In this document: positions 7,418 through 16,520 of the stretch, piece by piece
Position numbering within the stretch: the stretch's first letter is position 1
How the letters are laid out: every line of letters starts with the position of its first letter
Assembly: GCF_014692675.1 (NCBI RefSeq)
Contig: NZ_JABFCZ010000009.1
Coordinates: forward strand, 1 to 64,000
From: Roseibium aggregatum
GTDB lineage: Bacteria; Pseudomonadota; Alphaproteobacteria; Rhizobiales; Stappiaceae
Direction: 5' to 3'
Length of the DNA: 64,000 nucleotides
Notes under the pieces: generated by a model
Databases searched by the model: none
Told to the model about the DNA's origin: nothing
What the model saw: the letters and a program-made list of their open reading frames with translations, nothing else
Position numbers and translations under genes: made by a program

Positions 7418-8980
7418 ATGTTCGAAAGCCTGTCCGATCGACTAAGCGGAATTTTCGACAAGCTCACCGGCCGCGGGGCCCTGTCGGAAAACGACGTCAA
7501 CGAAGCGCTGCGCGAAATCCGCCGCGCGCTGATCGAGGCTGACGTTGCGCTTCCGGTCGTCCGGTCCTTCACCGACAAGGTCCGCAACCGCGCGATCGGC
7601 GCAGAGGTGGTCAAGTCGATCACCCCGGGCCAGATGGTGGTCAAGATCGTCCACGACCAGCTCGTGGAGATGCTCGGCTCCGAAGGCCAGGGCATCGACC
7701 TGAATGCCGCGGCCCCCGTACCCGTGATGATGGTGGGCCTGCAGGGCTCCGGTAAAACGACCACCACCGCCAAGATTGCCCGCCGCCTGACCCAGCGCGA
7801 CAAGCGCAAGGTGCTGATGGCCTCGCTCGACACCCGCCGGCCGGCCGCCCAGGAACAGCTCAAGGTCCTCGGCGAGCAGAACGGGATCGACACCCTGCCG
7901 ATCATCGAAGGCCAGGGACCGGTCGAGATCGCAAAGCGGGCCATGTCGGCGGCCAAGCTCGGCGGCTATGACGTGGTCATGCTCGACACCGCCGGCCGCA
8001 TCCACATCGACGAGCCGCTGATGGTGGAAATGGCCGAGGTCAAGGCCGCCGCCAACCCCCATGAAATCCTGCTCGTCGCCGATGCGCTGACCGGTCAGGA
8101 CGCGGTCAACCTCGCCAAGAGCTTCGACGAGCGCGTCGGCATCACCGGGATCGCGCTGACCCGTATGGACGGCGACGGCCGCGGCGGCGCGGCCCTTTCC
8201 ATGCAGGCGGTCACCGGCAAGCCGGTGAAGCTGATCGGGACCGGCGAAAAGGCCGATGCGCTGGAGGATTTCTATCCGAAGCGGATCGCCGACCGCATCC
8301 TCGGCATGGGCGACATCGTATCGCTCGTTGAAAAGGCGGCCGAAGCCATCGACGCGGAAAAGGCCGCGCAGATGGCGAAGAAGATGCAGAAGGGTCACTT
8401 CGACCTGAACGATCTCGCCGAACAGCTCAAGCAAATGGAAAAGCTCGGCGGCATGTCGGGCATGATGAGCATGCTGCCCGGCGTCGGCAAGATGAAGAAG
8501 CAGATCGAGGCTTCCAATCTCGACGACAAGATGTTCAAGCGCCAGGTCGCCATCATCCAGTCCATGACCGCGAAGGAGCGCGAAAAGCCCGAACTCCTGA
8601 AGGCAAGCCGCAAGAAGCGGGTCGCCGCCGGGTCCGGCGTCGATGTCGCGGAGGTCAACAAGCTTCTGAAGATGCACCGCCAGATGGCGGACATGATGAA
8701 GATGATGGGCAAGAAGAAGGGCATGCTCGGCAAGATGATGGGCGGCCTGACCGGAATGGGCGGCATGCCCAATGTCGATCCCAAGCAATTGGAAGAAATG
8801 GCCCGATCCGGCCAGATGCCCGGCGGAATGGATCTGCCCAAGGGCCTGCCCGGCGGCCTAGGGGGCGGCATGGGCGGCGGTTTGCCCGGCGGCATGCCCG
8901 GTCTTCCCGGCCTCGGCGGTCCGAAAATGCCCGGCGGCATGCCCGGTCTTCCCGGGATGGGCAAGGGCAAGAAGAAATGA
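7418..8980 (+). CDS. ffh: Signal recognition particle GTPase Ffh (SRP54)
   Basis: A 520-aa protein component of SRP, which binds signal peptides of nascent membrane proteins and docks with FtsY. The N domain is followed by the G domain with GLQGSGKTTTTAK (G1, from about residue 107), DTAGR and TRMDGDGRGG, and by a methionine-rich M domain. The C-terminus is unusually long and low in complexity, rich in Gly, Met and Pro, with a near-perfect 45-base tandem duplication (8883-8910 and 8928-8955) and a terminal GKGKKK. It overlaps the chorismate mutase gene by 4 bases (ATGA) and starts the rpsP-rimM-trmD-rplS block, as in many alphaproteobacteria. Confidence 0.97.
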   Translation: MFESLSDRLSGIFDKLTGRGALSENDVNEALREIRRALIEADVALPVVRSFTDKVRNRAIGAEVVKSITPGQMVVKIVHDQLVEMLGSEGQGIDLNAAAPVPVMMVGLQGSGKTTTTAKIARRLTQRDKRKVLMASLDTRRPAAQEQLKVLGEQNGIDTLPIIEGQGPVEIAKRAMSAAKLGGYDVVMLDTAGRIHIDEPLMVEMAEVKAAANPHEILLVADALTGQDAVNLAKSFDERVGITGIALTRMDGDGRGGAALSMQAVTGKPVKLIGTGEKADALEDFYPKRIADRILGMGDIVSLVEKAAEAIDAEKAAQMAKKMQKGHFDLNDLAEQLKQMEKLGGMSGMMSMLPGVGKMKKQIEASNLDDKMFKRQVAIIQSMTAKEREKPELLKASRKKRVAAGSGVDVAEVNKLLKMHRQMADMMKMMGKKKGMLGKMMGGLTGMGGMPNVDPKQLEEMARSGQMPGGMDLPKGLPGGLGGGMGGGLPGGMPGLPGLGGPKMPGGMPGLPGMGKGKKK

Positions 8981-9306
8981 GCGTGAGCGACGCGGAAAAC
9001 CGGCTGGGCGAAAGCCCGGCCATGGCCGAGCTTCTGGCGCTGCGCGCCTCCATCGACAACATCGATGCCGCACTGGTCCACATGCTCGCAGAGCGATTCA
9101 AATGCACCCAGAAAGTGGGGATGCTGAAAGCAACCAACGACCTGCCGCCGGCGGACCCGGCGCGGGAGAAAATTCAGATCGAACGCCTGCGCCAGCTGGC
9201 TGTGCAGGCCAATCTCGATCCTGATTTTGCCGAAAAGTTCCTGAACTTCATCGTGAAGGAAGTCATCCGGCATCACGAAGCCATTGCCGCTGAAACCGGC
9301 AAATGA
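8977..9306 (+). CDS. Chorismate mutase, AroQ type
   Basis: A 109-aa all-helical protein of the AroQ chorismate mutase family, converting chorismate to prephenate for Phe/Tyr synthesis. Visible family residues include LLALRASIDNIDAALVHMLAERF (helix 1, with the Arg that binds substrate), the basic segment KVGMLKA, and the C-terminal helix FLNFIVKEVIRHHEAIA. It is a monofunctional stand-alone domain of normal length. The start overlaps the ffh stop by 4 bases, so translation is probably coupled. Placement between ffh and rpsP is a conserved arrangement in Rhizobiales as I recall it. Confidence 0.88.
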   Translation: MSVSDAENRLGESPAMAELLALRASIDNIDAALVHMLAERFKCTQKVGMLKATNDLPPADPAREKIQIERLRQLAVQANLDPDFAEKFLNFIVKEVIRHHEAIAAETGK

Positions 9307-9326
9307 ACAAACTGGAGAACTGAAAA

Positions 9327-9743
9327 ATGGCTACCAAAATTCGTCTGGCACGTGGCGGTTCCAAGAAACGCCCGTATTACCGCATCGTCATTGCCGACAT
9401 CCGCTCCCCGCGCGATGGCCGCTTCATCGAAAAGGTCGGTTCCTACAACCCGATGCTGCCGAAGGATTCCGAAGAACGCGTTCAGCTGAACGTCGAGCGC
9501 ATCCAGTACTGGCTCGGCACCGGCGCAAAGCCGACCGACCGCGTGGCCCGTTTCCTGGATGCCGCCGGCCTCTTGAAGCGCGAACCGCGCAACAACCCGA
9601 AGAAGGCTCAGCTCGGTCAGAAGGCCCAGGAACGACTGGACGCCAAGAAGCAGGCTGAAGAAGACGCAGCCGCTGCCGCCGCAGAAGCCGCAGCCGCACC
9701 GGCAGCCGAAGAAGCTCCGGCTGAAGAAGCCGCCGCTGAATAA
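9327..9743 (+). CDS. rpsP: 30S ribosomal protein S16
   Basis: A 138-aa S16, with the family N-terminus [20 protein letters not shown] and [13 protein letters not shown]. The conserved globular part ends near residue 85. The remainder is an alanine/glutamate-rich tail (about 40 residues, ending [11 protein letters not shown]) that lengthens the protein beyond the usual 80-90 residues, as is common in alphaproteobacteria. GGAG lies 8 bases before the ATG. It is followed by rimM. Confidence 0.97.
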   Translation: MATKIRLARGGSKKRPYYRIVIADIRSPRDGRFIEKVGSYNPMLPKDSEERVQLNVERIQYWLGTGAKPTDRVARFLDAAGLLKREPRNNPKKAQLGQKAQERLDAKKQAEEDAAAAAAEAAAAPAAEEAPAEEAAAE

Positions 9744-9792
9744 GATGCAGTACTCGGCCTGCGCCGGACGGCTTTGAGGATGACACCGTACA

Positions 9793-10338
9793 ATGGGTGA
9801 TGTCGGCAAAGACATGGTCCTCATGGCCGTTATCGGCGCAGCCCACGGCATTCGCGGTGAGGTGCGGGTCAAACCCTATGGCGACGACCCGCTTTCCTTC
9901 ACCGACTACGGACCCCTGGTCACCGAGGACGGCAGCCGCACCTTCGAGGTGTTGAATGCCCGGGTCCAGAAGACGGTTGTCATCACCAGGTTCAAGGGCA
10001 TCGACGACCGCAACCAGGCCGAGGCCCTGAACGGCCTCAACCTGTATATCCCCCGCGACCGGCTTCCCGAGCCGGAAGAAGACGAATTCTACTATTCGGA
10101 TCTTGAGGGGCTTGCCGTCATCTCGACGGCAGGCGAGGACCTTGGCAAGGTCGTTGCGGTGCAGGATTTCGGCGCCGGAGACCTGCTGGAAGTCCGCCCG
10201 AAACGCGGCCGGACCTTCTACATCCCCTTCACGAAAGCCTTTGTTCCGGAAATCGACCTGGAAGCCGGCGTCGTGAAAGCCGATCTGCCGGACGATTACT
10301 TTTCAGACGAACGGTCGGAGTCGGCAGACAGATCGTAA
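9793..10338 (+). CDS. rimM: Ribosome maturation factor RimM
   Basis: A 181-aa factor for maturation of the 30S head; it binds S19. The N-terminal RimM domain starts VLMAVIGAAHGIRGEVRVKP, and the C-terminal PRC-barrel-like half contains EFYYSDLEGL and LLEVRPKRGRTFYIPF, ending IDLEAGVVKADLPDDYF. It lies between rpsP and trmD as usual. The last 43 bases overlap the 3' end of the convergent VanZ-like gene, so the two transcripts are complementary at their ends. No strong ribosome-binding site is visible. Confidence 0.95.
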   Translation: MGDVGKDMVLMAVIGAAHGIRGEVRVKPYGDDPLSFTDYGPLVTEDGSRTFEVLNARVQKTVVITRFKGIDDRNQAEALNGLNLYIPRDRLPEPEEDEFYYSDLEGLAVISTAGEDLGKVVAVQDFGAGDLLEVRPKRGRTFYIPFTKAFVPEIDLEAGVVKADLPDDYFSDERSESADRS

Positions 10339-10790
10339 TAGATCGGCTGCAGACCCATCTGCTCCAGATCGAGCGGCACCGGCTTTTCTTCCATGACCTG
10401 CTGCGTTTCGGACCGGATCAGGGCGATGGCGGCGACGACCATGGCGATCCCCACTCCGTTGGCGAAGGCATCGGAAAGCGAGGATTCATGGTTGGGAAGG
10501 AACCCCTGGACAACCTCTCCGGCAAGGCCCATGGAAAAGGCCGCAACCGCGGAGATCCGCAGGCGGCAACAGAACAGCGCATGGATCGACAGGGTCAGAA
10601 GCGCGTAAAAGGCGACGTGGATGATCTTGTCGTAGGGATGCCCGACGCCCGTGTTAAAGACCAGCCCGGCCAGAACGCCGAATGTGAGCAGGGCAAGAAG
10701 CGGCAAAACGCGGCTCAGCGAAACATCCAGATAATGCTGGTCGACGCGCTCCTGGATAAATTTGGGCAGCTTCAAACGGAATACGGGCAT
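10296..10790 (-). CDS. VanZ-like membrane protein
   Basis: A 164-aa protein with about four membrane segments (residues about 26-46, 58-78, 82-100, 110-135) and the VanZ-family pattern: DKIIHVAFYALLTL, then GEVVQGFLPNHESSLSDAFANGVG. The hydrophilic C-terminal tail is encoded in the segment that overlaps rimM by 43 bases. VanZ proteins have an unclear role; the founding member gives low-level teicoplanin resistance, but most bacterial relatives are not resistance genes. It interrupts the rimM-trmD pair on the opposite strand, which is unusual for this conserved block. Confidence 0.8.
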   Translation of the reverse strand: MPVFRLKLPKFIQERVDQHYLDVSLSRVLPLLALLTFGVLAGLVFNTGVGHPYDKIIHVAFYALLTLSIHALFCCRLRISAVAAFSMGLAGEVVQGFLPNHESSLSDAFANGVGIAMVVAAIALIRSETQQVMEEKPVPLDLEQMGLQPIYYDLSADSDRSSEK

Positions 10791-10952
10791 TGGAAAACCT
10801 GACGCGACTACCTTCCCTAAGACTTGATACTATGCCGTGGGAAGTTTAATGCGCCACTTAAAGGCGCCGCTAAGGTGTTCAAAAGAATGGTAAACTTGTA
10901 TTAACCCTAAGCATTCCCTACGAATGGCAAAACGATCCGCCGGTGACAGGAC

Positions 10953-11657
10953 ATGGCCTTCAAGGCAACCGTATTGACGCTTTACCCGGAGATGTTTCCA
11001 GGACCGCTGGGCCAGAGCCTGGCCGGCCGCGGGCTGGAACGCGGGCTATGGGCGCTGGAAACCGGCCAGATCCGGGATTTCGCCACCGACAGGCACAGGT
11101 CGGTGGACGATACGCCGGCCGGCGGCGGCGCCGGCATGGTGCTTCGCGCCGATATCCTGGCAAAGGCGATCGACGGCTCGGTGCCGGAAGACGATCCGCG
11201 ACCGAAGCTGCTGATGAGCCCGCGCGGCAGGCCCTTCACCCAGTCCATGGCGCATGACCTTGCCGAGGGACCGGGCGCCGTCATCGTCTGCGGCCGGTTC
11301 GAAGGGGTCGACCAGCGGGTGATCGACGCCCGGAACCTGACGGAAGTCTCCATTGGCGACTACATCCTGTCGGGCGGCGAGATCGCCGCGATCACCATGC
11401 TGGATGCGATCGTGCGCCTGATCCCGGGCGTGATGGGCAATATGGAAAGCGCTGAAACCGAGAGCTTCGAGACCGGCCTTCTGGAACACCCGCACTATAC
11501 CCGCCCAGCCGAATTCGAAGGCCGAACCATTCCGGAGGTACTGACCTCCGGAAATCACCGGAAAATCGCCGAATGGCGCCAGCAGCAGGCGGAAAAGCTC
11601 ACCCGGGAACGGCGGCCGGACCTGTGGGAACGGCATCTGCTGCAGCAGAAGGACTGA
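10953..11657 (+). CDS. trmD: tRNA (guanine-N1)-methyltransferase TrmD
   Basis: A 234-aa SPOUT-class enzyme that methylates G37 of tRNAs with S-adenosylmethionine and prevents frameshifting. The trefoil-knot region is clear: [24 protein letters not shown] and [14 protein letters not shown] (residues about 130-143). The C-terminal domain has [13 protein letters not shown]. Length is normal. It follows rimM, with the opposite-strand VanZ-like gene in the gap, and ends 11 bases before the stop of the convergent LuxR-type gene. Confidence 0.96.
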   Translation: MAFKATVLTLYPEMFPGPLGQSLAGRGLERGLWALETGQIRDFATDRHRSVDDTPAGGGAGMVLRADILAKAIDGSVPEDDPRPKLLMSPRGRPFTQSMAHDLAEGPGAVIVCGRFEGVDQRVIDARNLTEVSIGDYILSGGEIAAITMLDAIVRLIPGVMGNMESAETESFETGLLEHPHYTRPAEFEGRTIPEVLTSGNHRKIAEWRQQQAEKLTRERRPDLWERHLLQQKD

Positions 11658-11668
11658 TCCCGTGCGCC

Positions 11669-12823
11669 TTACCCGAGGCCGAGCTCCGGCGTTCCGGGAA
11701 GTCGGGCCAGAAGCTGCGCGCCCATACGAACCACGTCGGACTGGGACCGTGTCCCGGTCTTGGTATGCACGCTTGCCAGCTGATTGCGCGCGGTATTGTA
11801 GGCAATGCCGAGGCGGTCTGCGGCCTCGCGCAAGCTGGAGCCGTAGATCAGTTCCTGGAGGAGCGCGCTCTCGCGTTCGGTCACTCCCAACGCGCCGGCC
11901 AGCACGCCCTGAGCGGTTTTCGGTCTGTCCTCGGGATTGAAATAGGTGACGAGGAACGGCATTCGCGGCCCGAGGAACGGGGCCAGCGACGGATGAACCT
12001 GTCCTTCCGGGCGGACCGGAAGGACAAAGAAAAAGCTGCCTCTTTGGCCCGGCCCGCGGAGGAAGACCGGACCGACGGGGCTGGAGGTTGCCTGCGCGCG
12101 GCCGATCGCATCCTCGATCCGTTTCCGGACCAGGATATCGGAGGATGTCAGGACCGCCCCGGGCGATGTGGTCAGGGCATCGTCGCGTTTCAGGGTCTGT
12201 TCCGCCAGGGTGTTCATGTGGATCAATCGACGGCCACCGTCCACGACAAAGGCGGGCGTTGGAATTTGTTCCAGCCAGAAACCGTAGCGGGCGGTATTCA
12301 CCTCCCGTTTGCGGACTTCGAGAAGGAGCTTGAAGGCGCCTTGGAAATGCGGCCGCAGAAACCGCATAACGTCATTGGCGCGCGCTTCGTCCTCGTCGCT
12401 GAATTCCTTCGGGAAATTGGCGGCGACGAAGGCGGAATCCGCGCCTTGCCGGTGCAGGATAATCCCCGTTGCCCTGTTGATGTGGATATTCTCGCGGCAG
12501 AATTCGTCATAGAAGTCGGTTTTCTCCATCTCCTGCGGAGAAATCGTGTGTGCGGTTTGAACGATATCCGAGACGTCGCAGTTCAGAGCAATCGGCGGGA
12601 ACGGATTGGCGGATTCGACCCGGCTCAGCTTTTCCAGCACATCGGGCCCGTGATTGTAAAAGGCACAGTCGTAGAATTCGTTCTGATAGACGCATTGCGC
12701 CTGATAGGAGATCGGCAGATCCGGGAACGCGATTGCCAGATCGGCCAGCACGCCGGTTAAACCGCCCTCCAGCAGAGCGGCGGAATAAAGCTTCTGAAGC
12801 AGTCCTTCCCGATCGAGCTGCAT
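11669..12823 (-). CDS. LuxR-family transcriptional regulator
   Basis: A 384-aa regulator. The C-terminal helix-turn-helix of the LuxR/NarL class is clear (residues about 310-370): TERESALLQELIYGSSLREA, then IAYNTARNQLASVHTKTGTR. The roughly 300-residue N-terminal part is not a classical autoinducer domain. A PAS-like segment (IPTPAFVVDGGRRLIHMN) is visible around residue 190. The signal is unknown. The gene lies on the opposite strand between trmD and rplS and breaks that conserved pairing. The upstream 500 bases are non-coding. Confidence 0.85.
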   Translation of the reverse strand: MQLDREGLLQKLYSAALLEGGLTGVLADLAIAFPDLPISYQAQCVYQNEFYDCAFYNHGPDVLEKLSRVESANPFPPIALNCDVSDIVQTAHTISPQEMEKTDFYDEFCRENIHINRATGIILHRQGADSAFVAANFPKEFSDEDEARANDVMRFLRPHFQGAFKLLLEVRKREVNTARYGFWLEQIPTPAFVVDGGRRLIHMNTLAEQTLKRDDALTTSPGAVLTSSDILVRKRIEDAIGRAQATSSPVGPVFLRGPGQRGSFFFVLPVRPEGQVHPSLAPFLGPRMPFLVTYFNPEDRPKTAQGVLAGALGVTERESALLQELIYGSSLREAADRLGIAYNTARNQLASVHTKTGTRSQSDVVRMGAQLLARLPGTPELGLG

Positions 12824-13068
12824 ATGATCCCCTGTCAGACCCAGCGGACGACATCATACCGGAATGAGACAAATCTTATAGTGCATTTGGATCATTCGGG
12901 ACTTTTCGCAATGCTATAAAATGAAAACTGCCGATGGGGAAAGAGAATGCCGACCGGATTGCGATTTCAATCAGGCCCGTTGTTCTCCCTCTGCAGGCTG
13001 CGAATAGCGGACTTGTTTATGAGGCATTTGCCTTCGGCCGTTTTTAAAGCACTTTGACAGGCATCAGC

Positions 13069-13098
13069 GGCGACCGGTATCCCCGGTCGCCGTATTTT
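13069..13098 (+). terminator. Rho-independent terminator-like hairpin upstream of rplS
   Basis: GGCGACCGG pairs with CCGGTCGCC around a 5-base loop and is followed by GTATTTTT. It would stop plus-strand readthrough from trmD or act as an attenuator ahead of rplS. Confidence 0.65.
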
Positions 13099-13201
13099 TG
13101 GGCGTGACGGCCCGTAAAGCTCTCCGATTTTGTGCTTTTCTTAAAAACCGCATGACAAACGTTGCGTCTTCCTGTATCACGCGCGGCGAATGGACCGGAT
13201 G

Positions 13202-13260
13202 GGTGAAGTCTTCCCACCGGCCGGGAAATGTCACCATGGCCCAGAGACGGTGAACCCGTC
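13202..13260 (+). promoter_or_regulatory. Structured rplS 5' leader (candidate)
   Basis: Nested pairing GGTGA/TCACC (13202-13206 with 13231-13235) encloses TTCCC/GGGAA, and is followed by GACGG/CCGTC. This sits about 60 bases before the S19-partner protein gene rplS. Ribosomal protein leaders often fold for autoregulation; whether this one does is inference. Confidence 0.35.
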
Positions 13261-13322
13261 CCCGCGCAGTTTGATGCGGAGGACGCTCTGACCGCTTTGT
13301 AAATTGAAAAGGGAAATATGCC

Positions 13323-13823
13323 ATGAACATTATCGAGCAGCTCAACGCCGAGGAAATGGCGAAAATCGAGGAAAGCCGCAAGCTTCCGGAATTTTCCCCC
13401 GGCGACACGGTCAAGGTCAACGTCCGCGTGACGGAAGGCAACCGGACCCGTACCCAGGCTTATGAAGGTGTCTGCATCGCCCGTTCCGGCGGCGGCATCA
13501 ACGAAAGCTTCACCGTCCGCAAGATCTCCTACGGCGAAGGCGTCGAACGCGTATTCCCGGTCTACTCGCCGATGCTGGAAGGCGTCGAAGTGGTCCGCCG
13601 CGGTAAGGTTCGTCGCGCGAAGCTCTACTACCTGCGCGATCGCCGCGGCAAGTCGGCTCGTATCGTGGAAGCCACCAACGCCCGCGCCAAGCGCCTGAAC
13701 GAGGAAGTTCGCGCAGACGCCGCTGCCGTCAAGGCAGCCGCAGCCGCTGAAAAAGAAGCCGCCAAGGCAGCCGAAGCAGCAGCAACTGAAGCAGCAGCTT
13801 CTGCCGAAAGCGCCGCGGAATAA
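13323..13823 (+). CDS. rplS: 50S ribosomal protein L19
   Basis: A 166-aa L19 at the 30S-50S interface. The family core runs from [20 protein letters not shown] through [50 protein letters not shown] and [14 protein letters not shown]. After about residue 125 it has a 40-residue alanine-rich tail with [11 protein letters not shown], longer than in most bacteria and parallel to the tail on S16 in this window. AAGGGAAAT precedes the ATG. A strong terminator follows the stop. Confidence 0.97.
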   Translation: MNIIEQLNAEEMAKIEESRKLPEFSPGDTVKVNVRVTEGNRTRTQAYEGVCIARSGGGINESFTVRKISYGEGVERVFPVYSPMLEGVEVVRRGKVRRAKLYYLRDRRGKSARIVEATNARAKRLNEEVRADAAAVKAAAAAEKEAAKAAEAAATEAAASAESAAE

Positions 13824-13852
13824 GACGGACGCAGCTTTCAGGTTCGAATTTC

Positions 13853-13882
13853 AAAAGGGCAGTCCAGCGGGCTGCCCTTTTT
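13853..13882 (+). terminator. Rho-independent terminator after rplS
   Basis: AAAGGGCAG pairs with CTGCCCTTT around a 9-base loop, followed by a T-run, 30 bases past the rplS stop. Confidence 0.85.
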
Positions 13883-14096
13883 GCGTTGAGTTCCGCACGT
13901 TTCAATCTCAGTTGAAGAATACTCAACTCAAACGTCTTGACCGCGCGACCTGCTTTGAGTCATTGAAATGCCCAACAATGGGGAGGGAGTGACTGCCGTT
14001 TCCCCGACAACAAAGACCGGTCCACAGACGTCTGCAGCGGATGCACTGCCGGCAGACGCTTAGAGAAAAGGCCCGGCCCGGTTTCAGGAGAGAACC

Positions 14097-15509
14097 ATGA
14101 CGCAAGCCAGGACGCTTTACGACAAGATCTGGGACGACCATGTGGTCGACATGCAGGAAGACGGAACGGGCCTGCTCTACATCGACCGTCATCTGGTTCA
14201 TGAGGTGACCAGCCCCCAGGCCTTCGAAGGCCTGCGCATGACCGGTCGCAAGGTTCGCCAGCCGCACAAGACCCTGGCCGTTGTCGACCATAACGTGCCG
14301 ACCACCGACCGCAGCCACGGCATCGACGATCCGGAATCCGCCCTGCAGGTCGACACGCTGGCAAAGAACGCCGCCGACTTCGATGTCGAGTACTATAACG
14401 AACTCGACCACCGCCAGGGCATCGTCCACATCGTCGGGCCGGAACAGGGCTTCACCCTGCCGGGCATGACCATCGTCTGCGGCGACAGCCACACCTCGAC
14501 CCATGGCGCCTTCGGCGCGCTGGCACACGGTATCGGCACCTCGGAAGTGGAACACGTTCTGGCCACCCAGACGCTGATTCAGAAAAAAGCCAAGAACATG
14601 CTGATCCAGGTGGACGGCAAGCTGCCGGAAGGCGTGACCGCCAAGGACATCATTCTGGCGATCATCGGAGAGATCGGCACCGCCGGCGGCACCGGCTATG
14701 TCATGGAATATGCCGGCGAGGCGATCCGCGAGCTCTCCATGGAAGGCCGCATGACCGTCTGCAACATGTCGATCGAGGGCGGCGCCCGCGCCGGCCTGAT
14801 TGCGCCGGACGAAAAGACCTTCGCCTATATCAAGGGCCGCCCAAAAGCTCCGACCGGCGAAGCCTGGGACCGCGCCGTCGAATACTGGAAGTCGCTGCAC
14901 ACCGAAGAAGGTGCGCATTTCGACAAGATCGTCGAACTCGATGCCGCCAATCTGCCGCCGATCGTCACCTGGGGTTCGTCTCCGGAGGATGTCGTCTCCG
15001 TGACCGGCGTCGTCCCGAACCCGGACGACATCGAAGACGAAACCCGGCGCACCTCCAAGTGGCGCGCGCTGGAATACATGGGCCTGAAGCCCGGCACGAA
15101 GATCACCGACATTGAGCCCAATGTCGTTTTCATCGGCTCGTGCACCAACGGCCGTATCGAGGATCTGCGCGCCGCCGCCGCCGTCATCGGCAACGGCAAG
15201 GTCAAGGACGGGATCCGCGCCATGGTGGTCCCGGGCTCCGGCCTCGTGAAGGAACAGGCGGAAGCCGAAGGTCTGGACACCATCTTCAAGGCGGCCGGTT
15301 TCGAATGGCGCGAGCCGGGATGTTCCATGTGTCTGGCCATGAACGCCGACAAGCTGGCGCCGGGCGAGCGTTGCGCATCCACGTCGAACCGCAACTTCGA
15401 AGGCCGTCAGGGCTTCAAGGGCCGCACCCATCTGGTGTCCCCGGCCATGGCCGCGGCAGCCGCCATTGCCGGCCATTTTGTCGACATTCGCGAATGGCAG
15501 GCGCCCTGA
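14097..15509 (+). CDS. leuC: 3-isopropylmalate dehydratase large subunit
   Basis: A 470-aa aconitase-family subunit that, with LeuD, isomerises 2- and 3-isopropylmalate in leucine synthesis. The [4Fe-4S] ligands are in [14 protein letters not shown] (Cys near 350) and GCSMCLAMN (near 408 and 411). Substrate and catalytic segments [12 protein letters not shown] and [13 protein letters not shown] are present. AGGAG lies 6 bases before the ATG. leuD is not next to it here, so the small subunit is encoded elsewhere. A perfect terminator hairpin follows, making leuC monocistronic. Confidence 0.97.
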   Translation: MTQARTLYDKIWDDHVVDMQEDGTGLLYIDRHLVHEVTSPQAFEGLRMTGRKVRQPHKTLAVVDHNVPTTDRSHGIDDPESALQVDTLAKNAADFDVEYYNELDHRQGIVHIVGPEQGFTLPGMTIVCGDSHTSTHGAFGALAHGIGTSEVEHVLATQTLIQKKAKNMLIQVDGKLPEGVTAKDIILAIIGEIGTAGGTGYVMEYAGEAIRELSMEGRMTVCNMSIEGGARAGLIAPDEKTFAYIKGRPKAPTGEAWDRAVEYWKSLHTEEGAHFDKIVELDAANLPPIVTWGSSPEDVVSVTGVVPNPDDIEDETRRTSKWRALEYMGLKPGTKITDIEPNVVFIGSCTNGRIEDLRAAAAVIGNGKVKDGIRAMVVPGSGLVKEQAEAEGLDTIFKAAGFEWREPGCSMCLAMNADKLAPGERCASTSNRNFEGRQGFKGRTHLVSPAMAAAAAIAGHFVDIREWQAP

Positions 15510-15543
15510 TTCGACGCAATTTGGCCTGAGGTTGGCCTGAAAC

Positions 15544-15578
15544 AAACGGGCGCCCACCGGGCGCCCGTTTGCATTTTG
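15544..15578 (+). terminator. Terminator after leuC
   Basis: AAACGGGCGCCC pairs perfectly with GGGCGCCCGTTT around a 3-base loop (15544-15570), followed by GCATTTTG. Confidence 0.8.
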
Positions 15579-15637
15579 TCGCGGGTTCTTCGCCCCGACA
15601 AAGTCGCCTGGTTCGTTCATTTCGAAATTTCAAATGG

Positions 15638-15652
15638 TTAACAGGCATTAAC
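15638..15652. promoter_or_regulatory. CtrA-like half-site pair with 6-base spacer
   Basis: TTAACAGGCATTAAC lies about 160 bases before the HNH gene. The CtrA consensus is TTAA-N7-TTAA; this one has N6, so binding is doubtful. Confidence 0.3.
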
Positions 15653-15809
15653 CCCGGCCTGCACCGGGTGTCTCAGAATTGGGATTTGCGAATTTATCAG
15701 GCTTCACAAGAGTGTCACAGCCGCTCTACAATACTCGCGTCTCATGAGGACAGGCCTTGCGTCCGCACAGCCGGACGACAGCCGTCCGAGCAGGCATGAG
15801 GAGCGGAAG

Positions 15810-16367
15810 GTGACGATAGCGGTTTCGTCTGGAGCACACCCGGCTTTGGTGCTCAATGCGGACTACCGGCCATTGAGCTACTACCCCCTGTCTCTCTGGT
15901 CGTGGCAGGATACGATCAAGGCTGTGTTTCTCGACAGGGTGAACATCGTGTCGGAATACGACACCTGTGTCCGAAGTCCGAGCTTCGAGTTCCGATTACC
16001 CAGCGTCGTTTCCCTCAAGAGTTACGTCAAGCCCAGCCGCTACCCTGCCTTTACCCGTTTCAACGTCTTCCTCCGCGACAAATTCCAGTGTCAGTATTGC
16101 GGCTCCAGGGAGGAGCTGACCTTCGACCACCTCGTTCCCCGGTCGAAAGGTGGACAGACGACCTGGGACAATGTCATCACCGCCTGCTCGCCCTGCAATC
16201 TCAAGAAGGCCAACAAGTCCTGCAAGCAGCTGAACATGTGGCCGATGCACATGCCGTTTCAGCCGACCATCCAGGACCTGCACAACAACGGCCGCGGTTT
16301 CCCGCCGAATTACCTCCACGAAAGCTGGCTCGACTTTCTCTATTGGGATACGGAACTGGAGCCGTAA
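15810..16367 (+). CDS. HNH endonuclease family protein
   Basis: A 185-aa single-domain HNH protein. The nuclease motif is complete: zinc ligands CQYC (Cys 94 and 97) and CSPCN (126 and 129), with the catalytic segment FDHLVPRSKGG (His 107) and WDN. The start is GTG at 15810, with AGGAG 6 bases upstream, rather than the in-frame ATG at 15744. Homologues of this type are chromosomal and widespread in alphaproteobacteria without a methyltransferase partner, so a restriction role is not supported here. Substrate and role are unknown. It precedes the TadG-like pair on the same strand. Confidence 0.87.
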   Translation: MTIAVSSGAHPALVLNADYRPLSYYPLSLWSWQDTIKAVFLDRVNIVSEYDTCVRSPSFEFRLPSVVSLKSYVKPSRYPAFTRFNVFLRDKFQCQYCGSREELTFDHLVPRSKGGQTTWDNVITACSPCNLKKANKSCKQLNMWPMHMPFQPTIQDLHNNGRGFPPNYLHESWLDFLYWDTELEP

Positions 16368-16520
16368 TCATCGGCTTCGCGCGGCGCCCCGGGTTTCATC
16401 AATCGAAGTAAGCAACACTTAACCGAGACCGCAGGTTCCTCGATATTTCTTACAGATTTTAATAAATAAGAATTGGTTTTGTCCGACGCTCCCGGCAGGT
16501 CACATCCTGGAGAGTGCGTC

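Larger units (their letters stand above)
12824..13322. other. Intergenic region between LuxR-type gene and rplS
   Basis: About 500 bases without a gene. It contains the divergent promoter space, a strong hairpin with T-run (13069-13098) and a structured stretch before rplS. No convincing promoter hexamers were identified. Confidence 0.6.

Noticed and set aside
10896-10916. CtrA-like sequence before trmD
   Set aside because: Only one half site is good; the other half is GTAA.
13923-15620. Long minus-strand frame opposite leuC
   Set aside because: Antisense shadow of a well-supported enzyme gene; protein shows no recognisable domain.
15810-16367. HNH gene as a restriction or mobile-element nuclease
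   Set aside because: No methyltransferase, intron, integrase or phage gene nearby; it looks like a chromosomal HNH protein.
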